From contig JANWWK010000059.1 in assembly GCA_025056175.1 (NCBI GenBank), positions 1-64,000 of the forward strand: a stretch of DNA of 64,000 bases, written 5' to 3'. The notes beneath the pieces are model-generated. The model was not told the DNA's origin. It was given only the letters and a program-made list of their open reading frames with translations, and did not search any database. Origin of the DNA: Anaerolineales bacterium (lineage in GTDB: Bacteria > Chloroflexota > Anaerolineae > Anaerolineales > Villigracilaceae). How positions within the stretch are numbered: position 1 is the stretch's first letter; each line of letters opens with the position of its first letter. The translations under genes and the position numbers were made by a program. Positions 7,237 to 15,353 of the stretch are shown here, in pieces.

Positions 7237-8457
7237 TCAGGTCTCCAACAGCCATGCTTCCACTTCGGTTCCGAGCGGGCAGGATTTTACCCCACTTGGG
7301 ATAATCAGTAAAGCATTTGCCTGAACCAGCGAAAAAAGATTGCCCGACCCTTGATGCCCCGTCAGGCGCGCTGCGAGAACGCCCTGTTCCCGTTTTACCA
7401 CAGCGCGCAGGTAACTCTCACGCCCATCGCTTTCCACCGTTTCGGCCAGTACCACCCGTACTGTTTCCTGGTCAGTCGCGTTCAGGCCAGCCATCCGCTG
7501 TAAGGCCGGACGAACAAACACCAAAAAGCCAACAAAAGCCGAAACCGGGTTGCCCGGCAGTCCAAAGAAAGGAATGCCCTTATAAGCACCAAAGGCCAAC
7601 GGTTTACCAGGACGCATGTTCACTTTCCAAAAATCAAGCACGCCGGCGCTTTCAACCACGTCTTTGACGAAATCAAACGCCCCTACACTCACCCCCGCCG
7701 AAGAGACGATGACATCCGCCCGTGCTTCCAGCGCCTGGTCGAGCAGTGATTGCACGGCTTCGCGCCGGTCGGCGGCAACACCTAAACGCAACGGCTCGCC
7801 GCCGGCTTGAGCGACCAGCGCCGCCAGGGTGTAGGTGTTCGTATCACGGATTTTGCCGGGCTGGAGAGGCGCCTCGACCGATAACAGTTCATCTCCGCTG
7901 GAGAGAATTGCCACGCGAGGTTTACGCACCACCGGCACCTGTGCCATTCCCAACATTGCCAGCATTCCCACATCTTGTGGACGCAAAAGATGCCCGGCGG
8001 GTAAAATTTTCGTTCCAGCGCGCAAGTCCGCGCCACGATAACGTACATTCGCGCCTGGTTGTATGGTTTTCTGAATGGTGACGCGCACAGGGGCAGGTGT
8101 GCCGGCAGATTGCTGGCCGAAATCGGTTTCCTCCACCATCACGACGGCATCAGCCCCGTCGGGTAGCGGCGCACCCGTCATAATGCGCGCGGCCTGTCCG
8201 GGTTGGAGCGTGAAATCAGGCGCACTGCCGGCGGGAATATCGGCAATCACCGGCAAAGCAACCGGCGCCACAGCAGTATCCTGCGCGCGGACAGCAAAAC
8301 CATCTACCCCAGAATTATCGAAAGCCGGCAAATCTGTGGGGGAAGAGATGGTCTCTGCCAATACCCGGCCTGCCGCTTCCTCTAATGGACAAAAGATAGC
8401 CTCAAGCCGGGAAATGTGGGCAAGAATACGCTCGCGTGCTTCGCGGACGCTCAACAT
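7237..8457 (-). CDS. moeA: Molybdopterin molybdenumtransferase
   Basis: 406 aa, the usual length. MoeA hallmarks are the N-terminal LPAFDNSGVDGFAVRAQD, the GMLAMLGMAQVPVVRKPRVAILSSGDEL core of the MPT-binding domain, GKIRDTNTYTLAALV, SSAGVSVGAFDFVKDV and MRPGKPLAFG...FFGLPGNPVSAFV. It inserts molybdate into adenylylated molybdopterin, the last common step of Mo cofactor synthesis. It is followed by VKOR (1-nt gap) and preceded by the DUF1858 gene. The cofactor is needed for the DMSO-reductase-type and CO-dehydrogenase-type enzymes whose accessory subunits are in this window. Confidence 0.96.
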   Translation of the reverse strand: MLSVREARERILAHISRLEAIFCPLEEAAGRVLAETISSPTDLPAFDNSGVDGFAVRAQDTAVAPVALPVIADIPAGSAPDFTLQPGQAARIMTGAPLPDGADAVVMVEETDFGQQSAGTPAPVRVTIQKTIQPGANVRYRGADLRAGTKILPAGHLLRPQDVGMLAMLGMAQVPVVRKPRVAILSSGDELLSVEAPLQPGKIRDTNTYTLAALVAQAGGEPLRLGVAADRREAVQSLLDQALEARADVIVSSAGVSVGAFDFVKDVVESAGVLDFWKVNMRPGKPLAFGAYKGIPFFGLPGNPVSAFVGFLVFVRPALQRMAGLNATDQETVRVVLAETVESDGRESYLRAVVKREQGVLAARLTGHQGSGNLFSLVQANALLIIPSGVKSCPLGTEVEAWLLET

Positions 8458-8539
8458 GGCAAACCATCCTTTCCAAAAGCGGCGAGATTATACCGCGAGA
8501 AAGGGCTGTTTCCCAAGCATCCGCAGATATACTCATTTC

Positions 8540-9061
8540 TCAGGAAATAAACGTCAGATGTCGAGTAGGGTCAAGGGCATCGGTTTTATGAAAAACCCGG
8601 CGTTGCTGCTTTCTTAGAGCATCGAACATCGGCGTTGGCTCAAAGTTCGTCACGAGCAACATGAAGCGACCTGGTTCAATCTGGTTGAGCAATTCATTCA
8701 CTTTGGCAAGTGGTACTTCACCTCGTCGCAATAACTCTACAGCATCGAGGACAAATTGGGGCTCACCGTTCGTCCAGTCTGGGTCATCATCATTACGCAC
8801 GAATTGAAATGATGGGCTGAGCGCGGTTTCGGTATGGAGTTCTTCTTGCCCCACCGCCCGTCGCAAGGTGTTGACCAGTTGAGTAGAGTTTAGACCACCC
8901 ACCTGGGCAACCTTTTCCAACGTCGCCAGACGTCCGACCGTACGACGCAAAACCGGATTTTTCAAGTTCTCAAAAGGTGGTGCCAGATTGACAATTTGTG
9001 TTTCGAGAAACGGATACGCCTCCAGCAAATCGAATAATTTGGTTTGAGGGGTGATTTCCAT
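8540..9061 (-). CDS. DUF1858 plus DUF2249-like protein
   Basis: 173 aa. Residues 1-60 (ITPQTKLFDLLEAYP, then NPVLRRTVGRLATLEKVAQVGG) match the DUF1858/ScdA N-terminal type, a small helical domain common beside hemerythrins and hybrid-cluster proteins. The C-terminal ~70 residues (EVPLAKVNELLNQIEPGRF, then MFDALRKQQRRVF) resemble DUF2249, a SirA/TusA-like fold. Such proteins are associated with nitrosative stress and iron-sulfur repair, but the exact role is not settled. It lies 5 nt downstream of the DUF438 gene, clearly the same operon. Confidence 0.75.
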   Translation of the reverse strand: MEITPQTKLFDLLEAYPFLETQIVNLAPPFENLKNPVLRRTVGRLATLEKVAQVGGLNSTQLVNTLRRAVGQEELHTETALSPSFQFVRNDDDPDWTNGEPQFVLDAVELLRRGEVPLAKVNELLNQIEPGRFMLLVTNFEPTPMFDALRKQQRRVFHKTDALDPTRHLTFIS

Positions 9062-9066
9062 GCAAT

Positions 9067-10308
9067 TTACTCCTGGTCATACGTGAGCAGACGACGTTCG
9101 CCTTGCAAAGCGCGAACTTCCGTCAAGTCTTGGGTAACTTCCAATGTGCCGAGATATTCGCCCTGTTCGCTCCGCACGGCATAATAACAAATGTAAATCA
9201 GTCGGCCTCGCAAATTAATCCAGAAGCGCGCACAGTCTTGTTTGCCGGTTTTGAAATCGCGCACAATCTGGTTGACAATATGCACACTCTTCGGTGGATG
9301 GCAGTATTGCACTTTGCGCCCCAGAATGGCACGCGAGCGATCAAAGATACGCTCTTTGCCTGGCGTAAAATATCGTACAGTATCATCTTTATCTACAAAT
9401 GTCAGGTCAAAGGGAAGGATTCGGAACGTGGCAATTAATTCTTCCAACGTAAAACTACCAGTAGGCATCTGAATACGTCCCCCAGCAGGAAATGGGTGTT
9501 TGATTTCTTTATGAACCCCTCCATCCGGCATCCACTCGAATTCAGGCGCATAGAGACAATACCCATATTCATCACTTTGCAAGTAAATCTCGTACCAATC
9601 CTGCTCGGTCAATAAATTCAATGCAGTAGGAAAAAGAATCTTTTTTTCTTTGTAAACCATCTCTTCGATGGCTTGAACAGCCGGAGAGACGGTAAACAAA
9701 TTGTAGGCTTTGGCTTCCGACGCAGTCATCGTTTCAACTTGCTGTAAACCGACTATGGTTTCTTTAAGCAAATTTCGTATCTCATCGTGTTTCCCCCACA
9801 TCACCATCGGCGGGCCAGGTAAATTGTTCTTTTCAAAAAAAGGAAACAGAAGATATTCTTTACGGCGATAGTGTTTATCCACATCCATCAAATGATTGAG
9901 CAAACCCTGAATCGTGCGCATCGTTTCAGTAACGTCCGTTTCAGCATGCAAGGATTCCACCTTATGCATAAGCAGACGGATCTGCGCGGTCGTCCTGGTC
10001 AGTTCACGGTTTTCTTGCACAAAGGTATGCACGGGATGACCTGGCACGGTTTCAGGCGTTTCGCTCAAATCGAGATGTTTTTTCAAAACGCGTGTATGTG
10101 TATCGCACAATTCCTGAATCTGTTGAGCAGAAAGGCCTTCCTGCACCAGTTGAACTTCCATCAAAAACACATCGCTATAATCCGCCTCGTCAAGCAAGGT
10201 TTCAAGTTGATGTTTGATTTGTTCTTCGGAAGCGCCACTGTGCAACTGGCGAATCAAATGTTTCATGATTTCAATGCGTTGCTGACGATTGTTGATGAGT
10301 TCACTCAT
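9067..10308 (-). CDS. DUF438, hemerythrin and PAS domain protein
   Basis: 413 aa from the ATG at 10308 (AAAGGA upstream). Domains in order are: a DUF438 helical domain (about 10-78), a hemerythrin-type four-helix bundle (about 90-230, with HxxxE/H pattern residues in LLNHLMDVDKHYRRKE, FPFF and GKHDEIRN) and a PAS domain (about 300-410, with a KSVHIVNQIVRDFK segment). The hemerythrin part is expected to bind a di-iron centre and O2 or NO, and the PAS part to sense a ligand. It is first gene of a two-gene operon behind a CRP/FNR-like site. A role in oxygen or nitric oxide response is inference. Confidence 0.88.
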   Translation of the reverse strand: MSELINNRQQRIEIMKHLIRQLHSGASEEQIKHQLETLLDEADYSDVFLMEVQLVQEGLSAQQIQELCDTHTRVLKKHLDLSETPETVPGHPVHTFVQENRELTRTTAQIRLLMHKVESLHAETDVTETMRTIQGLLNHLMDVDKHYRRKEYLLFPFFEKNNLPGPPMVMWGKHDEIRNLLKETIVGLQQVETMTASEAKAYNLFTVSPAVQAIEEMVYKEKKILFPTALNLLTEQDWYEIYLQSDEYGYCLYAPEFEWMPDGGVHKEIKHPFPAGGRIQMPTGSFTLEELIATFRILPFDLTFVDKDDTVRYFTPGKERIFDRSRAILGRKVQYCHPPKSVHIVNQIVRDFKTGKQDCARFWINLRGRLIYICYYAVRSEQGEYLGTLEVTQDLTEVRALQGERRLLTYDQE

Positions 10309-10340
10309 ATGATTTTCCTTTCGCTTCAAAATAGTATCTT

Positions 10341-10390
10341 ATTTGAGAGTATAACGCGCAAAGCAGACAAAGTATGTGATAAATGTCACA
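10341..10390 (-). promoter_or_regulatory. CRP/FNR-type operator and promoter for the DUF438 operon
   Basis: TGTGA-N6-TCACA, a perfect CRP-class palindrome, occupies 10375-10390. On the minus strand a TATACT -10 box lies at 10353-10348, giving a start near 10341. The palindrome centre (10382.5) is then at -41.5, the standard position for a class II activator. The -35 (CATACT) is poor, as expected for an activator-dependent promoter. HcpR and related CRP/FNR regulators use this half-site, but the regulator is not in the window. Confidence 0.7.
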
Positions 10391-10391
10391 A

Positions 10392-10410
10392 TTCTCTCTC
10401 AAAGAGAGAA
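10392..10410. repeat. 8-bp inverted repeat between divergent promoters
   Basis: TTCTCTCT and its complement AGAGAGAA flank a 3-nt centre, directly beside the CRP/FNR-like site and upstream of a TACAAT box (10418-10423) for queA. It could be an operator or a hairpin; with no T-run it is not a terminator. Confidence 0.4.
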
Positions 10411-10441
10411 CTTGCAGTACAATTGCAACGTTTGCTGTTCT

Positions 10442-11449
10442 ATGAAAACTTCTGACTTCGACTACGACTTACCCGAATCATTCATTGCGCAAACGCCCGT
10501 TGAGCCGCGCGATTCTTCGCGTCTGATGATTCTCGACCGCAAGAGCGGCCAGATTGAACACCGCATTTTCCGCGAAATCGGTGCATACTTGTGCCCCGGC
10601 GATGTGCTGGTCATCAATCAGACGCGCGTCATTCCGGCGCGCCTGCCAGCCCGTAAAGAAACCGGCGGCAAAGCCGAAATTTTGCTGCTGCGGCGCGAAA
10701 CGGATACCGTGTGGGAATGCCTGGTGGGCGGTAAGGGACTTGGCCCTGGAAAACGGCTCAGGCTGAGCGATGGCCTGGGCGCAGAAATCCTCTCCGGCCT
10801 GGATGGCTCGCGCCGCCGCATCCGCTTTGACGAACCGGTAGAAAGCCATCTTCCACAAGATGGCGAAATGCCGCTGCCTCCGTACATTCACGAAAAACTG
10901 ACTGACCCGGAACGCTACCAAACCGTGTACGCCAAAACGCCCGGCTCTGCCGCCGCGCCCACCGCTGGCCTGCACTTTACACCGCGCCTTATCGAGGAAC
11001 TGCGCGCCCAGGGCGTGTTGTTTGCTGAAGTCACCCTGCACGTCGGGCTGGATACGTTCGCTCCGGTGACCGAAGATGACCCCCGTCAGCACAAAATTCA
11101 CACCGAATGGTGCGAGGTGACACCCCAGACCGCAGAGCAAATCAACATCGCCCGCGCCGCCGGTGGACGGGTCATCGCCGTTGGCACCACCAGTGTCCGC
11201 ACCATCGAAAGCGCCGCCGGGCCGACGGGCATTTTGCCCTACGCCGGACCGACGGCGCTCTACATCCTGCCCGGCTATACCTTTCGCGCGGTAGATGCGA
11301 TTATCACCAACTTCCACCTGCCCAAATCTACTCTGATTATGATGATTAGCGCCTTTGCCGGGCGCGAAACCGTTTTGAACGCTTACGAAACCGCCAAACA
11401 ACAGGGGTATCGCTTCTTTTCGTTTGGAGATGCAATGTTGATAAAGTAA
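10442..11449 (+). CDS. queA: tRNA preQ1 S-adenosylmethionine ribosyltransferase-isomerase
   Basis: 335 aa. The start at ATG 10442 gives the classic QueA N-terminus (MKTSDFDYDLPESFIAQTP). Other family motifs are GDVLVINQTRVIPARL, GSAAAPTAGLHFTPRLI, HVGLDTFAPV, HTEWCEV, VGTTSVRTIES and ITNFHLPKSTLIMMISAFAG. It transfers the ribosyl part of SAM to preQ1 in tRNA, forming epoxyqueuosine. The TACAAT box at 10418-10423 puts the start about 12 nt before the ATG and there is no Shine-Dalgarno, so the mRNA may be nearly leaderless. No other queuosine gene is nearby. Confidence 0.97.
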   Translation: MKTSDFDYDLPESFIAQTPVEPRDSSRLMILDRKSGQIEHRIFREIGAYLCPGDVLVINQTRVIPARLPARKETGGKAEILLLRRETDTVWECLVGGKGLGPGKRLRLSDGLGAEILSGLDGSRRRIRFDEPVESHLPQDGEMPLPPYIHEKLTDPERYQTVYAKTPGSAAAPTAGLHFTPRLIEELRAQGVLFAEVTLHVGLDTFAPVTEDDPRQHKIHTEWCEVTPQTAEQINIARAAGGRVIAVGTTSVRTIESAAGPTGILPYAGPTALYILPGYTFRAVDAIITNFHLPKSTLIMMISAFAGRETVLNAYETAKQQGYRFFSFGDAMLIK

Positions 11450-11482
11450 CAAGCAAGACATCATGACCACATGGAGGTTCCG

Positions 11483-12754
11483 TTGAAGCCCTCTTCTGAA
11501 ACCGCTTTCGTGCTTGGCGTAAACTACTGGCCGCGCCGCAAGGCAATGTACTGGTGGTCAAACTTTGACCCCGCCGAAGTGGATGATGAATTTGCCCTGA
11601 TAAGCGATTTAGGGCTTTATGCTGTTCGCATTTTTCTGCTGTGGGATGATTTCCAACCCGAACCGAATGAGGTCTCAAAAACAGCGCTCTCGAACCTGGT
11701 CACAGTGGCCGACCTGGCCGTTAAGCACCAGCTCGGCCTGGATGTGACCTTCTTTACTGGTCACATGAGCGGCCCAAATTGGGCGCCGCGCTGGTTAATT
11801 GCAGAACGCGAAGGCTGGCCTTCCCCCTATTTCGGCTTCATGCGACAAGTGGTCAGTCAGGGCAAAATTGTACCGAACGGAAACTACCACAACATGTTTA
11901 CCGACCCCGAAGCATTGACGGCCGAACGTCTGCTGCTCAAGACGGTGGTTGGCGCGCTCAAAGGGCATCAGGGCGTGTGGATGTGGAACCTGGGCAACGA
12001 ACCTGACCTGTTCGCCTGGCCGTCTGACGCCGCGCAAGGCCGCGCCTGGGTGCGCGAGATGACAGGCATCATCAAAGAAATAGACGACCAAACACCGGTC
12101 ACAATCGGAATGCACGCCTCGAACGTACAGATGGATACCGGCCTGCGCGTGCATGAGGTCTTTGCAGAAACAGATGTGGCGGTCATGCACGCCTACCCGA
12201 TGTACACCGACTGGGCGCGACATCCACTCGACCCCGAACACGTCCCCTTCATGACGGCGCTGACCGCACACCTGGCAGGCAAACCGGTGCTGATGGAAGA
12301 ATTCGGCGGCCCTACCAACCTGCGCGGAACCCCCTCCGAAACCTGGCGCTGGACGGCTTACGGCCTGGAGCGGGAGCAGTTTATGGCCTCAGAGCAGGAT
12401 TTCGCCGAATACATCCGGCAGGTTCTGCCAAACGTACAGGCGGTGGGCGCAACCGGCGCAATGCTGTGGTGCTTTGCTGATTACGCCGAAGAACTATGGG
12501 AATTGCCCCCATGCAGAGAGTCACGCCACGAGCGGCACTTTGGCCTCGTCCGTCCTGACGGCACGCTCAAACCCCACGCCGAAGTCGTGCGCCAATTTGC
12601 GGCACAGAACCCCACCGTACAACCCATTCCCGAGTATGCGCGCTTTCCCGCTTTGAACGGAGAGGAGTTTTATGGCCAACGGATGTACGAGGACATGAAA
12701 GCACTTTACGAAGCCTACCTGCAACAAAAGGCCAATTGCCAGCACACCGGGTGA
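11483..12754 (+). CDS. Glycoside hydrolase, GH-A clan (GH5-like)
   Basis: 423 aa from TTG 11483, preferred because GGAGG at 11473-11477 lies 5 nt upstream; the ATG at 11471 overlaps that site. It is a TIM-barrel with the acid/base Glu in MWNLGNEPDLF and the nucleophile Glu in KPVLMEEFGGP, separated as in clan GH-A enzymes. Motifs resemble beta-mannanase/cellulase families (GVNYWPRR, VRIFLLWDDFQP). It has no signal peptide, so it is likely cytoplasmic. The substrate is not known; mannosides or glucosides are plausible. It follows queA by 33 nt. Confidence 0.8.
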   Translation: MKPSSETAFVLGVNYWPRRKAMYWWSNFDPAEVDDEFALISDLGLYAVRIFLLWDDFQPEPNEVSKTALSNLVTVADLAVKHQLGLDVTFFTGHMSGPNWAPRWLIAEREGWPSPYFGFMRQVVSQGKIVPNGNYHNMFTDPEALTAERLLLKTVVGALKGHQGVWMWNLGNEPDLFAWPSDAAQGRAWVREMTGIIKEIDDQTPVTIGMHASNVQMDTGLRVHEVFAETDVAVMHAYPMYTDWARHPLDPEHVPFMTALTAHLAGKPVLMEEFGGPTNLRGTPSETWRWTAYGLEREQFMASEQDFAEYIRQVLPNVQAVGATGAMLWCFADYAEELWELPPCRESRHERHFGLVRPDGTLKPHAEVVRQFAAQNPTVQPIPEYARFPALNGEEFYGQRMYEDMKALYEAYLQQKANCQHTG

Positions 12755-12797
12755 CGCCCCGGCCGACTTCCCCCCTGCGCCCGTCAGACCTGGACAT

Positions 12798-13556
12798 ATG
12801 AACAATCTGACAACACTGAACGCTGAACTCGTGACATGCCGCCGATGTCCCCGCCTGACCGCCTGGCGCGAACAGATAGCGCGCGAAAAACGTAAAGCCT
12901 ACCGCGACCAGAACTACTGGGGCAAGCCCGTTCCGGGGTTTGGAGACCCGCAAGCGAAGGTCATGGTAGTCGGTCTGGCACCAGGCGCACACGGCTCAAA
13001 CCGCACCGGGCGAATGTTTACGGGCGATGCTTCGGGAGACTTTCTCTACCCCGCACTCTACCGCGCTGGTTTTGCCAGCCAGCCCCATTCACACACACGC
13101 GAAGATGGCCTGACGCTGCACGGCCTGTACATCACTGCGGCAGTGCGTTGCGCTCCGCCCGGTAACCGACCTTTACCAGCAGAACTTGCCAGCTGTCAAC
13201 CCTACCTGGCCGCAGAATTGGATTGCATACGCCCTAAGGTGATTGTCGCGCTGGGTCGGATAGCCTTTGACAGCATCTTGCAGATATGTTTGGTCAAGAA
13301 ATCTGCCTGGACGTTCGCACACGGAGCGCATTACCGCTTTAGCCCCGAAAACAGCTCCCCCAACACCCCCTCCTGGTTGCTGGAAACAGAACACTGGCTG
13401 ATTTCCTCCTACCACCCCAGCCAGCAAAACACCCTGACCGGCCGACTGACGCAAGCAATGTTCGATGAAATTTGGACAGCGGCGAGGCAACTGGCAAGGA
13501 CAGATGGTTCAGCCACCTCATCCGCTCCATTATCTGCTTCATCTGCTTCCCCATGA
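12798..13556 (+). CDS. Uracil-DNA glycosylase, family 4/5 type
   Basis: 252 aa. It has C14/C17 and two further Cys (AAVRCAPPGN and LASCQPYL) for the 4Fe-4S cluster. Motif GLAPGAHGSNRTGRMFTGDASGDFL lacks the catalytic Glu of family 4 and fits the family 5 (UDGb) pattern. The second motif is SSYHPSQQNTLTGRL. It removes uracil, and in family 5 also hypoxanthine or other deaminated bases, from DNA. The C-terminal ~20 residues are Ser/Ala-rich. Its stop overlaps the next start (ATGA), so translation is coupled to the alpha/beta hydrolase, although a functional link is not evident. Confidence 0.88.
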   Translation: MNNLTTLNAELVTCRRCPRLTAWREQIAREKRKAYRDQNYWGKPVPGFGDPQAKVMVVGLAPGAHGSNRTGRMFTGDASGDFLYPALYRAGFASQPHSHTREDGLTLHGLYITAAVRCAPPGNRPLPAELASCQPYLAAELDCIRPKVIVALGRIAFDSILQICLVKKSAWTFAHGAHYRFSPENSSPNTPSWLLETEHWLISSYHPSQQNTLTGRLTQAMFDEIWTAARQLARTDGSATSSAPLSASSASP

Positions 13557-14332
13557 AACGCTTTCTCAAAATTGTCCTGCTTTCCACTTTGCTGCTCCTT
13601 CTGGTCGCCGTGGGTGGCTTCGTCCTGTGGGCGGAGACCCCTGCCCGTCCCGGCGTGGCGGCGCTCAAAGCCCTTGAATCGGATGAGTTCGTGTACGTCT
13701 TCGAGCACGAAAACCACATCGTCTTCTACCCGGCAATTTGCGAGGCCAAACTTACCGCAGAAAACGCCACCGGCCAACCCCACACCATCACAGCGTTCAT
13801 CTTCTACCCCGGCGGACGTGTGGATTACCGCGCCTACGCGCCTGCGTTGCGAAAAATTGCCGAGCAGGGCATCATCGTCTTCCTGTTGCGTGTGCGGCTC
13901 AACCTGGCCTTCTTTGACATCGAAGCCGGTGCACCTGTGCTGACCAGCACCGAAGGAGTAGACCTTTGGGCAGTGGGTGGACATTCGCTGGGCGGTGTTG
14001 CCGCTTCCATTTTCGCCCCAAACCACCCGCAAGTGCGCGGCGTGGTGTTTTGGGCTTCATACCCCACAGATGAGCAGCTGAAAACCATCGGGCTGCCTGT
14101 CCTCTCGATTTACGGCACGCTGGATGGCCTGGCGCGCCCGGAAGAAATTGAGCAATCCCGGGCGCTCCTGCCAGAAACGGCTGTGTTCCTGCCCATCGAA
14201 GGCGGCAACCACGCCCAATTTGGCGATTATGGCTTCCAAAATGGAGACAACCCTGCCTCCATTCCCGCCGAAACGCAATGGGAGCAAATTGCACAGGCAA
14301 CCGCTCAATTTCTGCTGTCGCTTACACGGTAA
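13553..14332 (+). CDS. Membrane-anchored alpha/beta hydrolase
   Basis: 259 aa from the ATG at 13553, sharing ATGA with the UDG stop. One hydrophobic segment (IVLLSTLLLLLVAVGGFVLW) at residues 7-26 is a signal anchor. Catalytic triad candidates are Ser in VGGHSLGGVA, Asp in SIYGTLDGLA and His in EGGNHAQFG. The fold resembles bacterial alpha/beta hydrolase-like lipases/esterases with unknown substrate. The following gene is another anchored alpha/beta hydrolase. Confidence 0.75.
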   Translation: MKRFLKIVLLSTLLLLLVAVGGFVLWAETPARPGVAALKALESDEFVYVFEHENHIVFYPAICEAKLTAENATGQPHTITAFIFYPGGRVDYRAYAPALRKIAEQGIIVFLLRVRLNLAFFDIEAGAPVLTSTEGVDLWAVGGHSLGGVAASIFAPNHPQVRGVVFWASYPTDEQLKTIGLPVLSIYGTLDGLARPEEIEQSRALLPETAVFLPIEGGNHAQFGDYGFQNGDNPASIPAETQWEQIAQATAQFLLSLTR

Positions 14333-14363
14333 AACAGATACTCCCGCTGATAACCCCAAAACT

Positions 14364-15329
14364 ATGAAAACTCTGAAAAAACTCCTGCCTGGTATCATCA
14401 TCTTCCTGCTCCTCGCTCTCCTGCTGGGGCCGTTCCTTGTTCCTATTCCTCCGCTGGAAAACACCGTCAGCGAGCGCGAACTGGCTGACCCGGATAGCAG
14501 GTTCATCCCGGTCGGTGAATTGACCGTTCACTACAAACAAATGGGCAGCGGTGAACCGGTTTTCATCCTCCTGCACGGTTTTGGCGCTTCGACCTTCTCC
14601 TGGCGCGAGGTGATGGCACCATTCGCCGAACTGGGGCGAGTGATTGCCTACGACCGCCCAGCCTTTGGCCTCACGAGCCGTCCGATGCCCGGCGAGTGGA
14701 AAGGTCAAAACCCCTATAGCCCCGAATCTCAGGCTGCTATCGTCATCGGTCTGATGGATGCACTGGGCGTGGACACAGCCTGGCTGGTGGGCAATTCGGC
14801 TGGCGGAACGGTCTCCGTCTATACCGCCCTCACCTATCCCCAGCGCATCAGCGGCCTGATTTTAGTGGATGCAGCCATTTACACCGGCGGCGGCTCCCCG
14901 GGCTGGGTGCGTCCCCTGCTCGCAACACCCCAAATGCGTCGCATTGGGCCGCTTCTGGCACGGCAAATTGCTACCAGCGGCAACGATTTCATTCGCAGCG
15001 CATTTCACGACCCATCCCTGGTAACCCCGGAAGTTCTGGAAGGATACCGCAAACCCCTGCGCGCCCATAACTGGGACCGCGCTTTATGGGAACTGACGTC
15101 GGCCAGCCGTCCGCTGGGGTTAGCCGAACGTCTGAACGAACTGAACCTCCCCGTCCTGGTCATCACTGGTGATGACGACCGCATCGTGCCGACCGAACAA
15201 TCCATCCGCCTCGCCAATGAAATTCCTGGCGCGGCGCTGGCCGTCATCCCCAACGCCGGCCACTTGCCGCACGAAGAAAAACCCGCCGAGTTTATGCAAG
15301 CCGTGCGGGAGTTCCTCAAAAGCAGATGA
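14364..15329 (+). CDS. Membrane-anchored alpha/beta hydrolase
   Basis: 321 aa from the ATG at 14364. An N-terminal anchor (LLPGIIIFLLLALLLGPFLV) precedes a full hydrolase fold. Ser is in WLVGNSAGGTVSV, Asp in LVITGDDDRIVP and His in NAGHLPHEEKP, with the oxyanion motif LLHGFGAS. It is probably an esterase or epoxide/haloalkane-like hydrolase acting outside or at the membrane; the substrate is unknown. It follows the previous hydrolase by 31 nt and precedes the UGA-containing peroxiredoxin gene by 24 nt, so these three are likely one transcript. Confidence 0.8.
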   Translation: MKTLKKLLPGIIIFLLLALLLGPFLVPIPPLENTVSERELADPDSRFIPVGELTVHYKQMGSGEPVFILLHGFGASTFSWREVMAPFAELGRVIAYDRPAFGLTSRPMPGEWKGQNPYSPESQAAIVIGLMDALGVDTAWLVGNSAGGTVSVYTALTYPQRISGLILVDAAIYTGGGSPGWVRPLLATPQMRRIGPLLARQIATSGNDFIRSAFHDPSLVTPEVLEGYRKPLRAHNWDRALWELTSASRPLGLAERLNELNLPVLVITGDDDRIVPTEQSIRLANEIPGAALAVIPNAGHLPHEEKPAEFMQAVREFLKSR

Positions 15330-15353
15330 AAAGACAAACGGAGACCCCAACGG

